Positions 56,183-64,000 of a stretch of 64,000 nucleotides of DNA are shown here, in pieces; position 1 is the stretch's first letter, and each line of letters opens with the position of its first letter. Below the pieces are notes generated by a model, which searched no databases, was not told the DNA's origin, and saw only the letters and a program-made list of their open reading frames with translations. This stretch comes from Frigoribacterium sp. JB110. Lineage in GTDB: Bacteria > Actinomycetota > Actinomycetes > Actinomycetales > Microbacteriaceae. The translations under genes and the position numbers were made by a program. The stretch lies in the NCBI RefSeq assembly GCF_900163665.1, contig NZ_FUIA01000025.1, positions 329,426-393,425 of the forward strand, given 5' to 3'.

Positions 56183-57616
56183 CTACGGCTTCTCGTCTCC
56201 CGAGTCCGGCTCGTCGTCTGCGTCGTCGTCGGGTACGTCGCCTCCGTCGCCCGACTCTTCCTCCAGCAGCTGCGCCAGTGCCTGATCGAAATCGTCCGGC
56301 GCCGGCTCTTCGCCGCGGGCCCGCGCCTGGAGTCTCGTGATGAGCCCGCTCGGGTCGTCGATGTCGGCGGAGTCCGGCAGCAGGTCGGGGTAGTCCCACA
56401 GAGAATCACGAGCGGACATGCCGACGGCATCCGTCACGGCCCGCCACATGGCGGCGGCCTCGCGCAGTCGACGCGGTCGCAGCCGCAGCCCGACGAGTGC
56501 CTCCAGCGCGTCCTCTGCCGGTCCGCCGGCTGCGCGCCTGCGCCTGATCACCTCGGCGATCCGGTCACCGCTCGGCATCCGGTTCGTCGCATCTGCCGTG
56601 ACGACGTCGACCCAGCCCTCGATCAGTGCGAGCAGGGTCTCGAGCCGCTCCAGTGCCCGTCGCTGCGCCTCCGACTGCTCCGGCAGCAGAGAACCGGACT
56701 CGAGAGCTTCTCGCAGCTCATCCGGGTTCTGCGGATCGAAGCGGCTCGCGAGGTCTTCGAGTCGCTCGACATCGATATCCACGCCCCGGGCGAAATCGGT
56801 CACCTGCCCGATCGCCTGCAGCCGCAGCCACTTCGCGTGGCGGAACAGGCGGGCGTGCGCCAGTTCCCGTGCCGCGATGTACAGCGCGAGCTGATCATCC
56901 GGAATCTCCAGGCCGCGGCCCAGATCCGCGAAGTTCTGCGGCACGATCGCCGCCGCGCCCGCCGGCATCACAGGAATGCCGACGTCGCCGCCTGACACCA
57001 CCTCGCGCGAGAGCTTGCCGATCACATGGCCCAACTGGCCGGCGAACATCTGTCCGCCGATGCCGCGCAGCATCCTGCCCGCTCCGTCGAGCATCTGCTG
57101 CATGTCGTCAGGCGACTGAGCCCGCAGTGCGTCGATCAGGCCGTCCGCCATGCTCGTCGCGACCGGTTCGGCGAGTTCCTGCCACACGGGCAGGGTGAGC
57201 TCGACCCACTCTCCGCGAGTGATCGGGCGTGCCGGTTCCGCGAGCTCGGAGATCATCGTCGCCTCGCTCAGCCACAGCTCGGCGAGTGCGAAGGCCTGTT
57301 CATGGTCGGTCTTCTCACCCGTGGTGATCGCGTGGCCGTCCTGATTGGCCAGATGCAGGGCCTGCCGCTTCGCCGCGTCCCACGAGATGCCGCCGTCGCC
57401 GGCGGTCGCGAAGGCCTGCTGCATGCTCTGCATCAGTGGCTGCAGCATGGCAGGGTCGATGCCTGCCGCACCCATCTGCTCCGACAGCCGCTTCAGCTGC
57501 TCGGGATCGAGCCCGCCATCGGCGAGCGGGTTGCCGCCGGCGCCCGCGTCCTCGAACAGCTTGCGCAGGAACTCAGGGAAGTCGTCTTCTGGGCGGGGGG
57601 AGTCGTCGCTGGTCAC
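56183..57616 (-). CDS. Zinc-dependent metalloprotease-like protein (DUF2342, Rv3195 type)
   Basis: 477 aa from the GTG at 57616. The N-terminal part begins DFPEFLRKLFED; the core contains LWLSEATMISELAEPARPITRGEWVE, FAGQLGHVIGKLSREVVSGGDVG and the putative active-site segment YIAARELAHARLF, an ExxH variant of the zincin helix, with a further EGWVDVVTADA as third ligand region. The tail is acidic. I prefer 57616 because GAAAGG lies upstream; an in-frame GTG at 57664 lacks a ribosome binding site. Its neighbours are the same as in mycobacteria. Confidence 0.85.
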   Translation of the reverse strand: MTSDDSPRPEDDFPEFLRKLFEDAGAGGNPLADGGLDPEQLKRLSEQMGAAGIDPAMLQPLMQSMQQAFATAGDGGISWDAAKRQALHLANQDGHAITTGEKTDHEQAFALAELWLSEATMISELAEPARPITRGEWVELTLPVWQELAEPVATSMADGLIDALRAQSPDDMQQMLDGAGRMLRGIGGQMFAGQLGHVIGKLSREVVSGGDVGIPVMPAGAAAIVPQNFADLGRGLEIPDDQLALYIAARELAHARLFRHAKWLRLQAIGQVTDFARGVDIDVERLEDLASRFDPQNPDELREALESGSLLPEQSEAQRRALERLETLLALIEGWVDVVTADATNRMPSGDRIAEVIRRRRAAGGPAEDALEALVGLRLRPRRLREAAAMWRAVTDAVGMSARDSLWDYPDLLPDSADIDDPSGLITRLQARARGEEPAPDDFDQALAQLLEEESGDGGDVPDDDADDEPDSGDEKP

Positions 57617-57779
57617 GTCAGCCGCCTTTCGTGCTCCGCTGTCAGCGTGCGGAGAGGTTGTCACGTTCTACGCTAGTGCTCGCGGCGCGTCGACCGGCCG
57701 GCGAATCGTACGCCGCTCGCGAACGGGCCGCAGGCGCGGGTCGGGAATGCCTCGCGGAACAGGTGCGACAGGAGACCGA

Positions 57780-58868
57780 GTGAATACGAGTAAGCGGACC
57801 ACGGTCGGCACTGCTGCGCTGGCGGTCGCGCTCGTCGGCCTGTTCGGAATGTCGTTCCTGCCGACCTCGTTCGTGGTGCAGCAGCCTGGCCCGGTCTACA
57901 ACACCATCGGCACGGCCGAATCGGCAGACGGCGAGGAGATGCCGCTCATCGAGGTGCATGACGCCGAGTCGTATGAGACCACGGGCAGCCTCGACCTGAC
58001 CACCGTCCAGGTGCTAGGCGACCGCGAGCGGACGCCGAGCTGGTTCGAGTTGGCGATGGCCTGGTTCGATCGGTCGAAGGCGGTTGTGCCGCTGGACTCC
58101 GTGTACCCGGAGGGCGTCACGACAGAGGACCGCGAGGAGCAGAACGCCGCGCTGATGGTCGACTCACAGGCTGAGGCGACCGCCGCCGCGCTGACCGAGC
58201 TCGGCTACGACGTCGGCGGTGAGACGGAGATCTCCGTCGTCGACGTCACCGAAGGTGCGCCCGCGACAGGCAGGCTCGAGCCCGGCGACATCGTGCTGAC
58301 CGCCGATGGGGAGCCGATCGCCGACGCGGACGATCTCCGCCTCGCCATCGCGGCGGGCGACGGCGAGCCCGTCGAGATCACCTACGAGCGCGACGGCGAG
58401 CAGGACACGACGTCGGTCACGCCCACCCGCGCTTCGATCGACGGTGAGGACAGCTGGGCGATCGGTGTGCTGCTGACGCCTATGACGACGTTCGACTTCC
58501 CGATCGACGTCACGATCCAGCTCGACAACGTCGGCGGCCCCAGCGCCGGCACGATGTTCGCGCTCGGCATCATCGACACCCTCACCGAAGAGGACATGAC
58601 CGGCGGCGAGAACATCGCCGGAACCGGCACGATCGACGCGGAGGGCACAGTCGGCGCGATCGGCGGCATCCGGCAGAAGCTCTACGGCGCGCGCGACGCG
58701 GGCGCGGAGTGGTTCCTCGCTCCCGCCGATAACTGCGGAGACGTCGTCGGGCACGTTCCGGACGGCCTGAGCGTCTTCTCCGTCGCGACCCTGTCGCAGG
58801 CGGAAGACGCGGTGGAGGCGATCGCATCCGGTCAGACCGATGATCTGGCGACCTGCGAGAGCCCCTGA
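57780..58868 (+). CDS. Membrane-anchored PDZ domain Lon-like serine protease (Rv3194c type)
   Basis: 362 aa. One N-terminal membrane helix (TAALAVALVGLFGMSFL), then ~130 residues, a PDZ domain (GAPATGRLEPGDIVLTADGEPIADADDLRLAIAAG), and a Lon-like S16 domain with the catalytic serine in VGGPSAGTMFALGIID and lysine in GGIRQKLYGARDAGA. The active site lies outside the membrane. The GTG at 57780 follows AGGAG. It heads the pair with the UPF0182 gene and is divergent from the metalloprotease gene. Confidence 0.92.
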   Translation: MNTSKRTTVGTAALAVALVGLFGMSFLPTSFVVQQPGPVYNTIGTAESADGEEMPLIEVHDAESYETTGSLDLTTVQVLGDRERTPSWFELAMAWFDRSKAVVPLDSVYPEGVTTEDREEQNAALMVDSQAEATAAALTELGYDVGGETEISVVDVTEGAPATGRLEPGDIVLTADGEPIADADDLRLAIAAGDGEPVEITYERDGEQDTTSVTPTRASIDGEDSWAIGVLLTPMTTFDFPIDVTIQLDNVGGPSAGTMFALGIIDTLTEEDMTGGENIAGTGTIDAEGTVGAIGGIRQKLYGARDAGAEWFLAPADNCGDVVGHVPDGLSVFSVATLSQAEDAVEAIASGQTDDLATCESP

Positions 58869-58905
58869 ATCGGGGCGTTGTCAGCCCAGGCATTGAATCC
58901 ACTCA

Positions 58906-58911
58906 TAGGAT
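58906..58911 (+). promoter_or_regulatory. Leaderless -10 hexamer of the UPF0182 gene
   Basis: TAGGAT, 6 nt before the GTG at 58918. Confidence 0.5.
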
Positions 58912-58917
58912 GGACAG

Positions 58918-61911
58918 GTGACCTCGACGACAGCGCCGACTCCCAAATCACCGCCCAGCACTATGCGGAGAGTGATCACGATCGCGGTGATCGTGATCGC
59001 CGCCCTTGTTGCGGGCTTCTTCCTGTTCGCGAATCTGTACGCAGACTTCCTCTGGTACGACCAGCTAGGCTTCGACAGCGTGCTGCTCACCCAGTGGGGC
59101 GCGCGGGGGCTGATGTTCGTCATCGGCTTCGTCGCGATGGCGGTGCCGCTGTGGCTGTCGATCCACCTGGCGCACCGGCTGCGACCGGTGTACGCGCAGC
59201 TGAGCTCGCAGCTCGATCGCTACCAAGAGGTCATCGAGCCGCTGAGGCGCCTGGCCACCTGGGGCATCCCGATCTTCTTCGGCTTCTTCGCCGGCTTCTC
59301 GGCCGCGACGAACTGGGAGACGGCGGCCCTGTGGCTGAACGGCGGCGCGATCGGCGAGGTCGACCCCGAGTTCGGCCTCGACCTCGGCTTCTATATGTTC
59401 ACGCTGCCGTTCTTCCAGGGCGTGCTCGCATTCGCGTCCGCGGTGGTGCTGATCGGCCTCGTGCTCACGCTCGTCGTGTCGTACTTGTACGGGTCAGTGC
59501 GCATCGGTCAGGGCGAACTGCGCATCTCGAAGGCCGCTCGATTCCAGATCGCGATCACCGCAGCGGTGTACATCCTGCTGCAGGCAGTGAGCCTCTGGCT
59601 CGATCGCTACGGCAAGCTCATCGAGCCAGGCGACCGCATCACGGGCCCCGGCTACGTCGGCACGAACGCTGAGATCCCCGGCCTGACGATTCTGTCGATC
59701 GCCGCCGTGCTCGTCGCGGCGCTGTTCCTCGTCACTGCGTTCATCGGCCGATGGCGGCTGCCGCTGGTCGGCACCGGCCTGCTGCTGGTCACCGCGATCG
59801 TGGTGAACCTCGCCTACCCGGCCATCATCAACACCCTGCAGGTGCAGCCGAACCAGTTCGCCTACGAGAGCGAGTACTACCAGCGCAACGTCGACGGAAC
59901 GCGCACCGCGTACGACATCGACGACATCGAGGTGGAGTCGTACTCGGCTTCGACCGATACGGAGGCCGGTCAGCTCCGCGACGACGTCGCGACGACCGCG
60001 TCGCTGCGCCTGATGGACCCCGCGGTGATCAGCCCGACTGTGCGCCAGCTGCAGCAGCACTTCCCGTACTACAGCTTCGAGCAGACGCTCAACGTCGACC
60101 GCTACGAGATCGACGGCGAGACGCAGGACACCGTCGTGGCGGTGCGCGAGCTGAACCAGGAGAACCTGGAGAGCCAGACCTGGCAGAACACCGCCATGGT
60201 CTACACCCACGGCTACGGCCTGGTCGCCGCGAAGGGCAACGAGCGCACGACCGACGGATGGCCGGTGTTCCTCGAGAGCGGCATCCCGACCAGCGGCATC
60301 TTCAGCGAGATGGACTACGAGCCGCGGATCTACTTCGGCGAGAACTCGCCCGAGTACTCGGTGGTGGGGCAGCCTGAGGGTGCGGAGCCGCTCGAGCTCG
60401 ACTACGCCCGCGGTGAGGACGGTGCGAGCGAGACGCGCACCACGTTCACCGGCGACGGGGGTCCCAGCGTGGGCAGCTTCCTCAATCAGCTGGTCTACTC
60501 GCTGAAGTTCCAGTCGGAGCAGATCTTCCTGTCGCAGTACGTGAACGAGGAGTCGCAGATCCTCTACGACCGCAGCCCGGTCGAGCGCGTGCAGAAGGCG
60601 GCGCCGTACCTGACCATCGACAGCGACCCGTACCCCACGGTCGTCGATGGGAAGGTCAAGTGGGTCGTCGACGGCTACACGACCAGCGCGACGTACCCGT
60701 ACTCGACGCCTGTCGGCCTGGGCGATGCGATCAGCGACTCGAACGTGCCTCAGCCGCAGGTGCGTCTGGACGAGATCAACTACATCCGGAACTCGGTCAA
60801 GGCCACCGTCGACGCCTACGACGGATCGGTCACGCTGTACGCGTGGGACGACGAGGATCCGGTGCTCAAGGCGTGGCAGAACGTGTACCCGTCGACCATC
60901 GAGCCGATCTCCGAGATGTCCGGCGAGCTGATGAGTCACGTGCGCTACCCGACGGACCTGTTCAAGGTGCAGCGCGAGATGCTCGGCGTCTACCACGTCG
61001 ACAACGCGAACAGCTTCTACCAGCGCGACAACGTGTGGAACTCGCCGGACGACCCGCAGAACACCAACGTCAAGCAGCCGCCGTACTACCTCACGATGCA
61101 GATGCCGAACCAGGACGAGCCGTCGTACTCGCTGTACACGACGTTCATTCCGCCGGGGGAGGGCGAGGACAGCCGCAACGTGCTGCTCGGCTATCTCTCC
61201 GCCGATGCGGACGCTGGGTCGGCGGACGGAGAAGTGCGCGATGACTACGGCACACTGAGGCTGCTGCAGATCTCGTCGGATACCACGGTGGCCGGCCCTG
61301 GACAGGTGCAGAACACCTTCGACTCCGACCCGTCGATCGCCGACGAGAGAAACATCCTGCAACTGGGTGATTCGGAGCTGGAGCTCGGCAACCTGCTCAC
61401 CGTGCCGGTCGGCGGCGGATTCCTCTATGTGCAGCCCGTGTATGTGCAGTCGACTGCTGGCACCTCGTATCCGCTGCTCCAACGCGTGTTCGTCTCGTTC
61501 GGTGACCAGCTCGCATTCACGGACACGCTCGCCGAAGGCCTCGACGAGATCTTCGGCGGCGACTCGGGCACCGAGACCGGTGACTCCGAGGTGGCGGAGA
61601 ACCCGGACGAGGCGGAGGACGTCCCGACGCCGGACACGCCGGACACGCCGGACACTCCGGACACTCCGGATGACTCCGAAGGGACCGGCGACGAGGACGC
61701 AGGCGACGAGGGCACAGAAGACGGCGCCGACACAGGCGGCACCGATGCGGGGTCGGCCGAGTGGCAGCAGGCGCTCGCCGATGCCCAGGACGCCATCGCA
61801 GAGCGGAACGACGCTCTCGCCAGCGGTGACCAGGTTGCGATCGCCGAGGCCAACGAGCGGCTCGGCGAGGCCGTTCAGACGCTCATCGACCTGGAGGGCG
61901 ACGCGCCGTAG
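58918..61911 (+). CDS. UPF0182 family membrane protein
   Basis: 997 aa, standard length. Seven N-terminal membrane segments (residues ~20-310), then a large extracytoplasmic domain with family phrases NLYADFLWYDQLGF, QPNQFAYESEYYQRNVDGTRTAYDID, RVQKAAPYLTIDSDPYP and YPTDLFKVQREMLGVYHVDN. A PDT repeat tail (residues ~905-918) and an acidic, probably coiled-coil C-terminus follow. Function unknown despite wide conservation. GTG start, probably leaderless. It sits directly after the PDZ Lon-like protease gene, as in mycobacteria (Rv3194c-Rv3193c). Confidence 0.94.
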   Translation: MTSTTAPTPKSPPSTMRRVITIAVIVIAALVAGFFLFANLYADFLWYDQLGFDSVLLTQWGARGLMFVIGFVAMAVPLWLSIHLAHRLRPVYAQLSSQLDRYQEVIEPLRRLATWGIPIFFGFFAGFSAATNWETAALWLNGGAIGEVDPEFGLDLGFYMFTLPFFQGVLAFASAVVLIGLVLTLVVSYLYGSVRIGQGELRISKAARFQIAITAAVYILLQAVSLWLDRYGKLIEPGDRITGPGYVGTNAEIPGLTILSIAAVLVAALFLVTAFIGRWRLPLVGTGLLLVTAIVVNLAYPAIINTLQVQPNQFAYESEYYQRNVDGTRTAYDIDDIEVESYSASTDTEAGQLRDDVATTASLRLMDPAVISPTVRQLQQHFPYYSFEQTLNVDRYEIDGETQDTVVAVRELNQENLESQTWQNTAMVYTHGYGLVAAKGNERTTDGWPVFLESGIPTSGIFSEMDYEPRIYFGENSPEYSVVGQPEGAEPLELDYARGEDGASETRTTFTGDGGPSVGSFLNQLVYSLKFQSEQIFLSQYVNEESQILYDRSPVERVQKAAPYLTIDSDPYPTVVDGKVKWVVDGYTTSATYPYSTPVGLGDAISDSNVPQPQVRLDEINYIRNSVKATVDAYDGSVTLYAWDDEDPVLKAWQNVYPSTIEPISEMSGELMSHVRYPTDLFKVQREMLGVYHVDNANSFYQRDNVWNSPDDPQNTNVKQPPYYLTMQMPNQDEPSYSLYTTFIPPGEGEDSRNVLLGYLSADADAGSADGEVRDDYGTLRLLQISSDTTVAGPGQVQNTFDSDPSIADERNILQLGDSELELGNLLTVPVGGGFLYVQPVYVQSTAGTSYPLLQRVFVSFGDQLAFTDTLAEGLDEIFGGDSGTETGDSEVAENPDEAEDVPTPDTPDTPDTPDTPDDSEGTGDEDAGDEGTEDGADTGGTDAGSAEWQQALADAQDAIAERNDALASGDQVAIAEANERLGEAVQTLIDLEGDAP
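61630..61674 (+). repeat. In-frame 9-bp tandem repeat encoding Pro-Asp-Thr
   Basis: Five units of CCGGACACG or close variants within the UPF0182 gene. Copy changes would keep the frame. Confidence 0.8.
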
Positions 61912-61956
61912 GGCGTGTCGGAGGGGGCCGAGTTCGACGGCTGTTCACCCGCGTGT

Positions 61957-61962
61957 TAGTCT
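61957..61962 (+). promoter_or_regulatory. -10 element of initiator tRNA copy 1
   Basis: TAGTCT, 11 nt before the mature tRNA 5' end, with TTCGAC at 61933-61938 as a possible -35 (18-nt spacer). Copies 2 and 3 have TAGACT at 62208-62213 and 62459-62464 at the same 11-nt distance, with TTCGCC 18 nt upstream. Confidence 0.5.
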
Positions 61963-61973
61963 ATTGGACGTGC

Positions 61974-62047
61974 CGCGGGGTGGAGCAGTTCGGTAGCTCG
62001 CCGGGCTCATAACCCGGAGGCCGCAGGTTCAAATCCTGCCCCCGCAA
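61974..62047 (+). tRNA. tRNA-fMet (CAT), copy 1
   Basis: 74 nt, no encoded CCA. The acceptor stem begins CGCGGGG against CCCCGCA, giving the C1:A72 mismatch of bacterial initiators. The anticodon loop CTCATAA is closed by three G:C pairs (GGG/CCC), the second initiator hallmark. The T arm is GCAGG-TTCAAAT-CCTGC. Confidence 0.97.
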
Positions 62048-62054
62048 CAGAGAA

Positions 62055-62090
62055 CGAAGGCCCGGATCTCAGTCGAGATCCGGGCCTTCG
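62055..62090 (+). terminator. Terminator of initiator tRNA copy 1
   Basis: Perfect 16-bp stem, 62055-62070 with 62075-62090, loop AGTC, followed by TCGTT. The same hairpin follows the other two copies. Confidence 0.8.
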
Positions 62091-62224
62091 TCGTTCCCGC
62101 GGAGCAGCGAATGTGCGGATGTCGTCAGGACATCCGTTTCGACGAAGCACCCGTCCGACACGGCGCGATCGACCCGCCGCTGATTCGCCTTCTGGCCGCA
62201 CCCCGTCTAGACTGGTGGATGTGC

Positions 62225-62298
62225 CGCGGGGTGGAGCAGTTCGGTAGCTCGCCGGGCTCATAACCCGGAGGCCGCAGGTTCAAATCCTGCCCCCGCAA
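62225..62298 (+). tRNA. tRNA-fMet (CAT), copy 2
   Basis: Identical in sequence to copy 1, 251 bases downstream. It has its own promoter-like element. Confidence 0.97.
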
Positions 62299-62305
62299 CA
62301 GAGAA

Positions 62306-62341
62306 CGAAGGCCCGGATCTCAGTCGAGATCCGGGCCTTCG
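62306..62341 (+). terminator. Terminator of initiator tRNA copy 2
   Basis: Same hairpin as at 62055-62090, 251 bases on. Confidence 0.8.
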
Positions 62342-62475
62342 TCGTTCCCGCGGAGCAGCGAATGTGCGGATGTCGTCAGGACATCCGTTTCGACGAAGCA
62401 CCCGTCCGACACGGCGCGATCGACCCGCCGCTGATTCGCCTTCTGGCCGCACCCCGTCTAGACTGGTGGATGTGC

Positions 62476-62549
62476 CGCGGGGTGGAGCAGTTCGGTAGCT
62501 CGCCGGGCTCATAACCCGGAGGCCGCAGGTTCAAATCCTGCCCCCGCAA
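62476..62549 (+). tRNA. tRNA-fMet (CAT), copy 3
   Basis: Identical to copies 1 and 2, 251 bases after copy 2. Confidence 0.97.
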
Positions 62550-62556
62550 CAGAGAA

Positions 62557-62592
62557 CGAGGGCCCGGATCTCAGTCGAGATCCGGGCCTTCG
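62557..62592 (+). terminator. Terminator of initiator tRNA copy 3
   Basis: Same hairpin with a single A-to-G change in the left arm. Homology to the other two units ends shortly after it (about 62601). Confidence 0.75.
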
Positions 62593-62616
62593 TCGTTCCC
62601 GCTCGCTGACGTGTCC

Positions 62617-62690
62617 GCCGAAATGCGCACATCTTGTCGAGATGCGCCGCTTCGGACGCGCGGATGACCGACAACGGCGCATCTCGCGAG
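62617..62690. repeat. Intergenic palindromic repeat, family B, copy 2 (inverted)
   Basis: The reverse complement aligns with the copies at 400-477 and 63895-63965 (shared CGTCCGAAGCGGCGCATCTC and GCGCATTTCGGC). It lies between the tRNA cluster and the 3' end of the LrgB-like gene. Confidence 0.6.
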
Positions 62691-62710
62691 CTCCACGCCG
62701 GGCGTCGTGG

Positions 62711-63382
62711 CTACAACCAGCCCAGCAGCGACGCGATCAGCATCGCGACGGGGACGAACAGCGCGGCCAGGGCGAGGCCGAGCGCCGATGACGCACCCGT
62801 CGTCCTTCCGAGCTCCATCGCCCGTGCGGTGCCGATCGCGTGGGCTGACAGACCGATCGCGAGCCCCTGCGATACCGGGTCCCTCCGCCGCAGCAGCCGC
62901 AGCAGCGGCGGGCCGGCCACGGCGCCGAGGATGCCGGTGAGGATCGAGAACACCGCCGCGAGCGATACGTCGACGCCGAGCACTCCGGCGACGGCCGCGG
63001 AGACCGCTGAGGTCGCGTGCTTGGGAGCGAGGGTCAGCAGGATGTCGTGCGGCACGTCGAGCAGCCATGCCACGAGCGCGGTGGCGGCGATGCCGACGAT
63101 CGTGCCGACCAGGCCGGCGACGAGCAGCGCAGGCAGCAGTCGACCGAGCTCACGCCCGTGGCGCCGGATGGGCAGTGCCAGCGCGACGATTGCGGGAGCG
63201 AGGAGGGCCGTGAGCGGCAGGGTGCCCTCCTGGTACTCGGCCAGCGGTGCACGTGTGACGAGGAGAACGACCACGATCACGATCGTGCTGACGAGTACGG
63301 GATTGACCCACCCGCGTCCGAATCGTGCCAGCCATACGGCGCCCGTCCAGACCAGCAGGGTGAGCGCGAGGGCCCACATCAT
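62711..63382 (-). CDS. LrgB-like membrane protein
   Basis: 223 aa with about eight hydrophobic segments. The family phrases are PLTALLAPAIVALALPI, LAPKHATSAVSAAVAGVLG (the conserved PKSxTxPIA-like segment), FSILTGILGAVAGPPLL and GLAIGLSAHAIGTARAMELG. LrgB pairs with LrgA/CidA in holin-like or metabolite (pyruvate, glycolate) export systems. The ATG at 63382 overlaps the LrgA-like stop by 4 nt, so they are coupled. Confidence 0.88.
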   Translation of the reverse strand: MMWALALTLLVWTGAVWLARFGRGWVNPVLVSTIVIVVVLLVTRAPLAEYQEGTLPLTALLAPAIVALALPIRRHGRELGRLLPALLVAGLVGTIVGIAATALVAWLLDVPHDILLTLAPKHATSAVSAAVAGVLGVDVSLAAVFSILTGILGAVAGPPLLRLLRRRDPVSQGLAIGLSAHAIGTARAMELGRTTGASSALGLALAALFVPVAMLIASLLGWL

Positions 63383-63792
63383 GAACGACGCACCCGCCGC
63401 ATCAGCAGGTCCGCGGTGAAGGCCGCAGTGAGGAACGTCGCGAGCCAGCCGACCACGAGTGCAGCGATGATCGCCATGGCGTGCTCGGCGAGCGGCCCGA
63501 AGGCGGCGATCACCCCGACGGCCAGCGGCACCAGCAGCAGCGGCAGCACCGCGATGAGGGTGTCCGCGGCAGGAGCGATGATGCGCGTGAGGCGGCGGCC
63601 GAGAGGAAGCAGCAGCACAGCCAGCAGCAGAATCATGCCCAGCGTCGACCCGGGGACGGGCAGATGGGTCAGCGCGCGGAGCGCTTCGCCTGCGGCCGCG
63701 AAGCCCACCAGGAGCCCCGCACCCAGCAGCCAGCGGGCCAGCTTCGGCACGCTTCCCGGCGTCGGCGTGCGTTCTTCGTCTGCTTCGTCCAC
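63379..63792 (-). CDS. LrgA/CidA-like membrane protein
   Basis: 137 aa with four membrane segments. Family features: ALRALTHLPVPGSTLGMILLLAVLLL (the VPGSxxGM motif) and LLLVPLAVGVIAAFGPLAEH (the FFVPAGVG-like motif). The GTG at 63792 follows AAGGAG six bases upstream; an in-frame GTG at 63813 lies before that ribosome binding site. First gene of the pair with the LrgB-like gene. Confidence 0.87.
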   Translation of the reverse strand: MDEADEERTPTPGSVPKLARWLLGAGLLVGFAAAGEALRALTHLPVPGSTLGMILLLAVLLLPLGRRLTRIIAPAADTLIAVLPLLLVPLAVGVIAAFGPLAEHAMAIIAALVVGWLATFLTAAFTADLLMRRVRRS

Positions 63793-63894
63793 GGTCGTCT
63801 CCTTCGGCAACACCTGGGTGCATTCTGTCAGCCGAATGGCAGGTGCCCGCTCAGGTGCGACCGAGACATCCGGATGATCCGCAGCGGGGCGTCC

Positions 63895-63965
63895 GCGAGA
63901 TGCGCACGTTTTCGACGAGGCCGCGTCCGAAGCGGCGCATCTCGGCGAGAAATGCGCATCTCGGC
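63895..63965. repeat. Intergenic palindromic repeat, family B, copy 3
   Basis: Same orientation as the copy at 400-477; the last 36 bases of each agree at 33 positions. It lies upstream of the LrgA-like gene, in a 208-base stretch up to the window end that holds no gene. Confidence 0.6.
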
Positions 63966-64000
63966 CGCAGGTGCGGGTGTTGGCGGGGGTGGGGCCGGGG

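Larger units (their letters stand above)
61974..62601 (+). repeat. Tandem repeat of 251 bp carrying initiator tRNA genes (2.5 copies)
   Basis: 61974-62224 and 62225-62475 look identical base for base; a partial third unit runs to about 62601. Each complete unit holds tRNA, terminator and the promoter of the next tRNA. Confidence 0.9.

Noticed and set aside
59494..61482. Long minus-strand open frame opposite UPF0182, and similar ones opposite typA (15659-17728), gltA/dapD (20440-22353) and the peptide-binding gene (9814-11466)
   Set aside because: High GC leaves few stops on the opposite strand. The translations are low-complexity (arginine-, valine- or histidine-rich) without family features, while the plus-strand proteins are clearly recognised.
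62007..62512. Two identical 84-codon minus-strand open frames
   Set aside because: They run antisense through the tRNA repeat, and the ending AGFEPAASGL is a well-known false translation of a tRNA. They are the same DNA repeated 251 bp apart.

Overview
The window is about 64 kb of a high-GC Gram-positive chromosome, most likely Microbacteriaceae and Microbacterium-like. This rests on the actinobacterial gene set: AdnAB, UvrD2-type helicase, UPF0182, Lon-like PDZ protease, zinc metalloprotease, DUF3117, DUF3107, succinylase-type DAP genes and FdxA. Frequent GTG starts and many -10 hexamers lying exactly one leader-less step before the start codon fit as well. No phage, insertion sequence, integrase or CRISPR array was seen.

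Layout. 1-1.2 kb: end of an ABC exporter and an NrtR-like regulator. 1.3-6 kb: tandem glycine riboswitch and gcvT-gcvH-gcvP. 6-9.5 kb: two NUDIX hydrolases, a GNAT acetyltransferase, an orphan AbiEi/nuclease-like protein and a CPBP protease. 9.7-15 kb: a peptide ABC transporter whose binding protein appears circularly permuted. 15-19.8 kb: PH-domain protein, typA, a small membrane protein, fdxA and dapC. 20-25.1 kb: citrate synthase, dapD, dapE, a PIG-V-like membrane protein and DUF3117. 25.2-26.3 kb: O-methyltransferase and tatB. 26.5-35.3 kb: an accessory metabolic island with a secreted PQQ-type dehydrogenase carrying a cupredoxin-like domain, a TRAP transporter, a type II 3-dehydroquinate dehydratase, two IclR regulators and a secreted ThuA-like protein. 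35.4-44.3 kb: Mrp ATPase, a stress-protein-like membrane protein, aminopeptidase P, EEP hydrolase, PHP phosphatase, DEAD-box helicase and its ferritin-like neighbour, DUF3107. 44.4-61.9 kb: a conserved DNA repair and envelope proteolysis block (AdnA, AdnB, kinase-like protein, NudC, UvrD2-like helicase, ThiF/TOMM-like protein, zinc metalloprotease, PDZ Lon-like protease, UPF0182). 61.9-62.6 kb: three tandem identical initiator tRNA genes. 62.7-63.8 kb: LrgA/LrgB-like pair.

How the genes work together. The glycine operon is a textbook riboswitch-controlled catabolic unit. dapC, dapD and dapE supply meso-diaminopimelate and lysine. The island reads as extracytoplasmic oxidation of a hydroaromatic acid (quinate or shikimate is the leading guess), TRAP uptake, and dehydration by AroQ, under IclR control; a shared operator-like word lies upstream of several of its transcription units.

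The two observations that most deserve follow-up are the circular permutation of the family 5 solute-binding protein (9730-11391) and the PQQ/cupredoxin-TRAP-dehydroquinase island (26461-35330). Three intergenic palindromic repeat families, about fifteen probable leaderless promoters and the triplicated initiator tRNA come next. All calls were made by reading the sequence; no database search was run.
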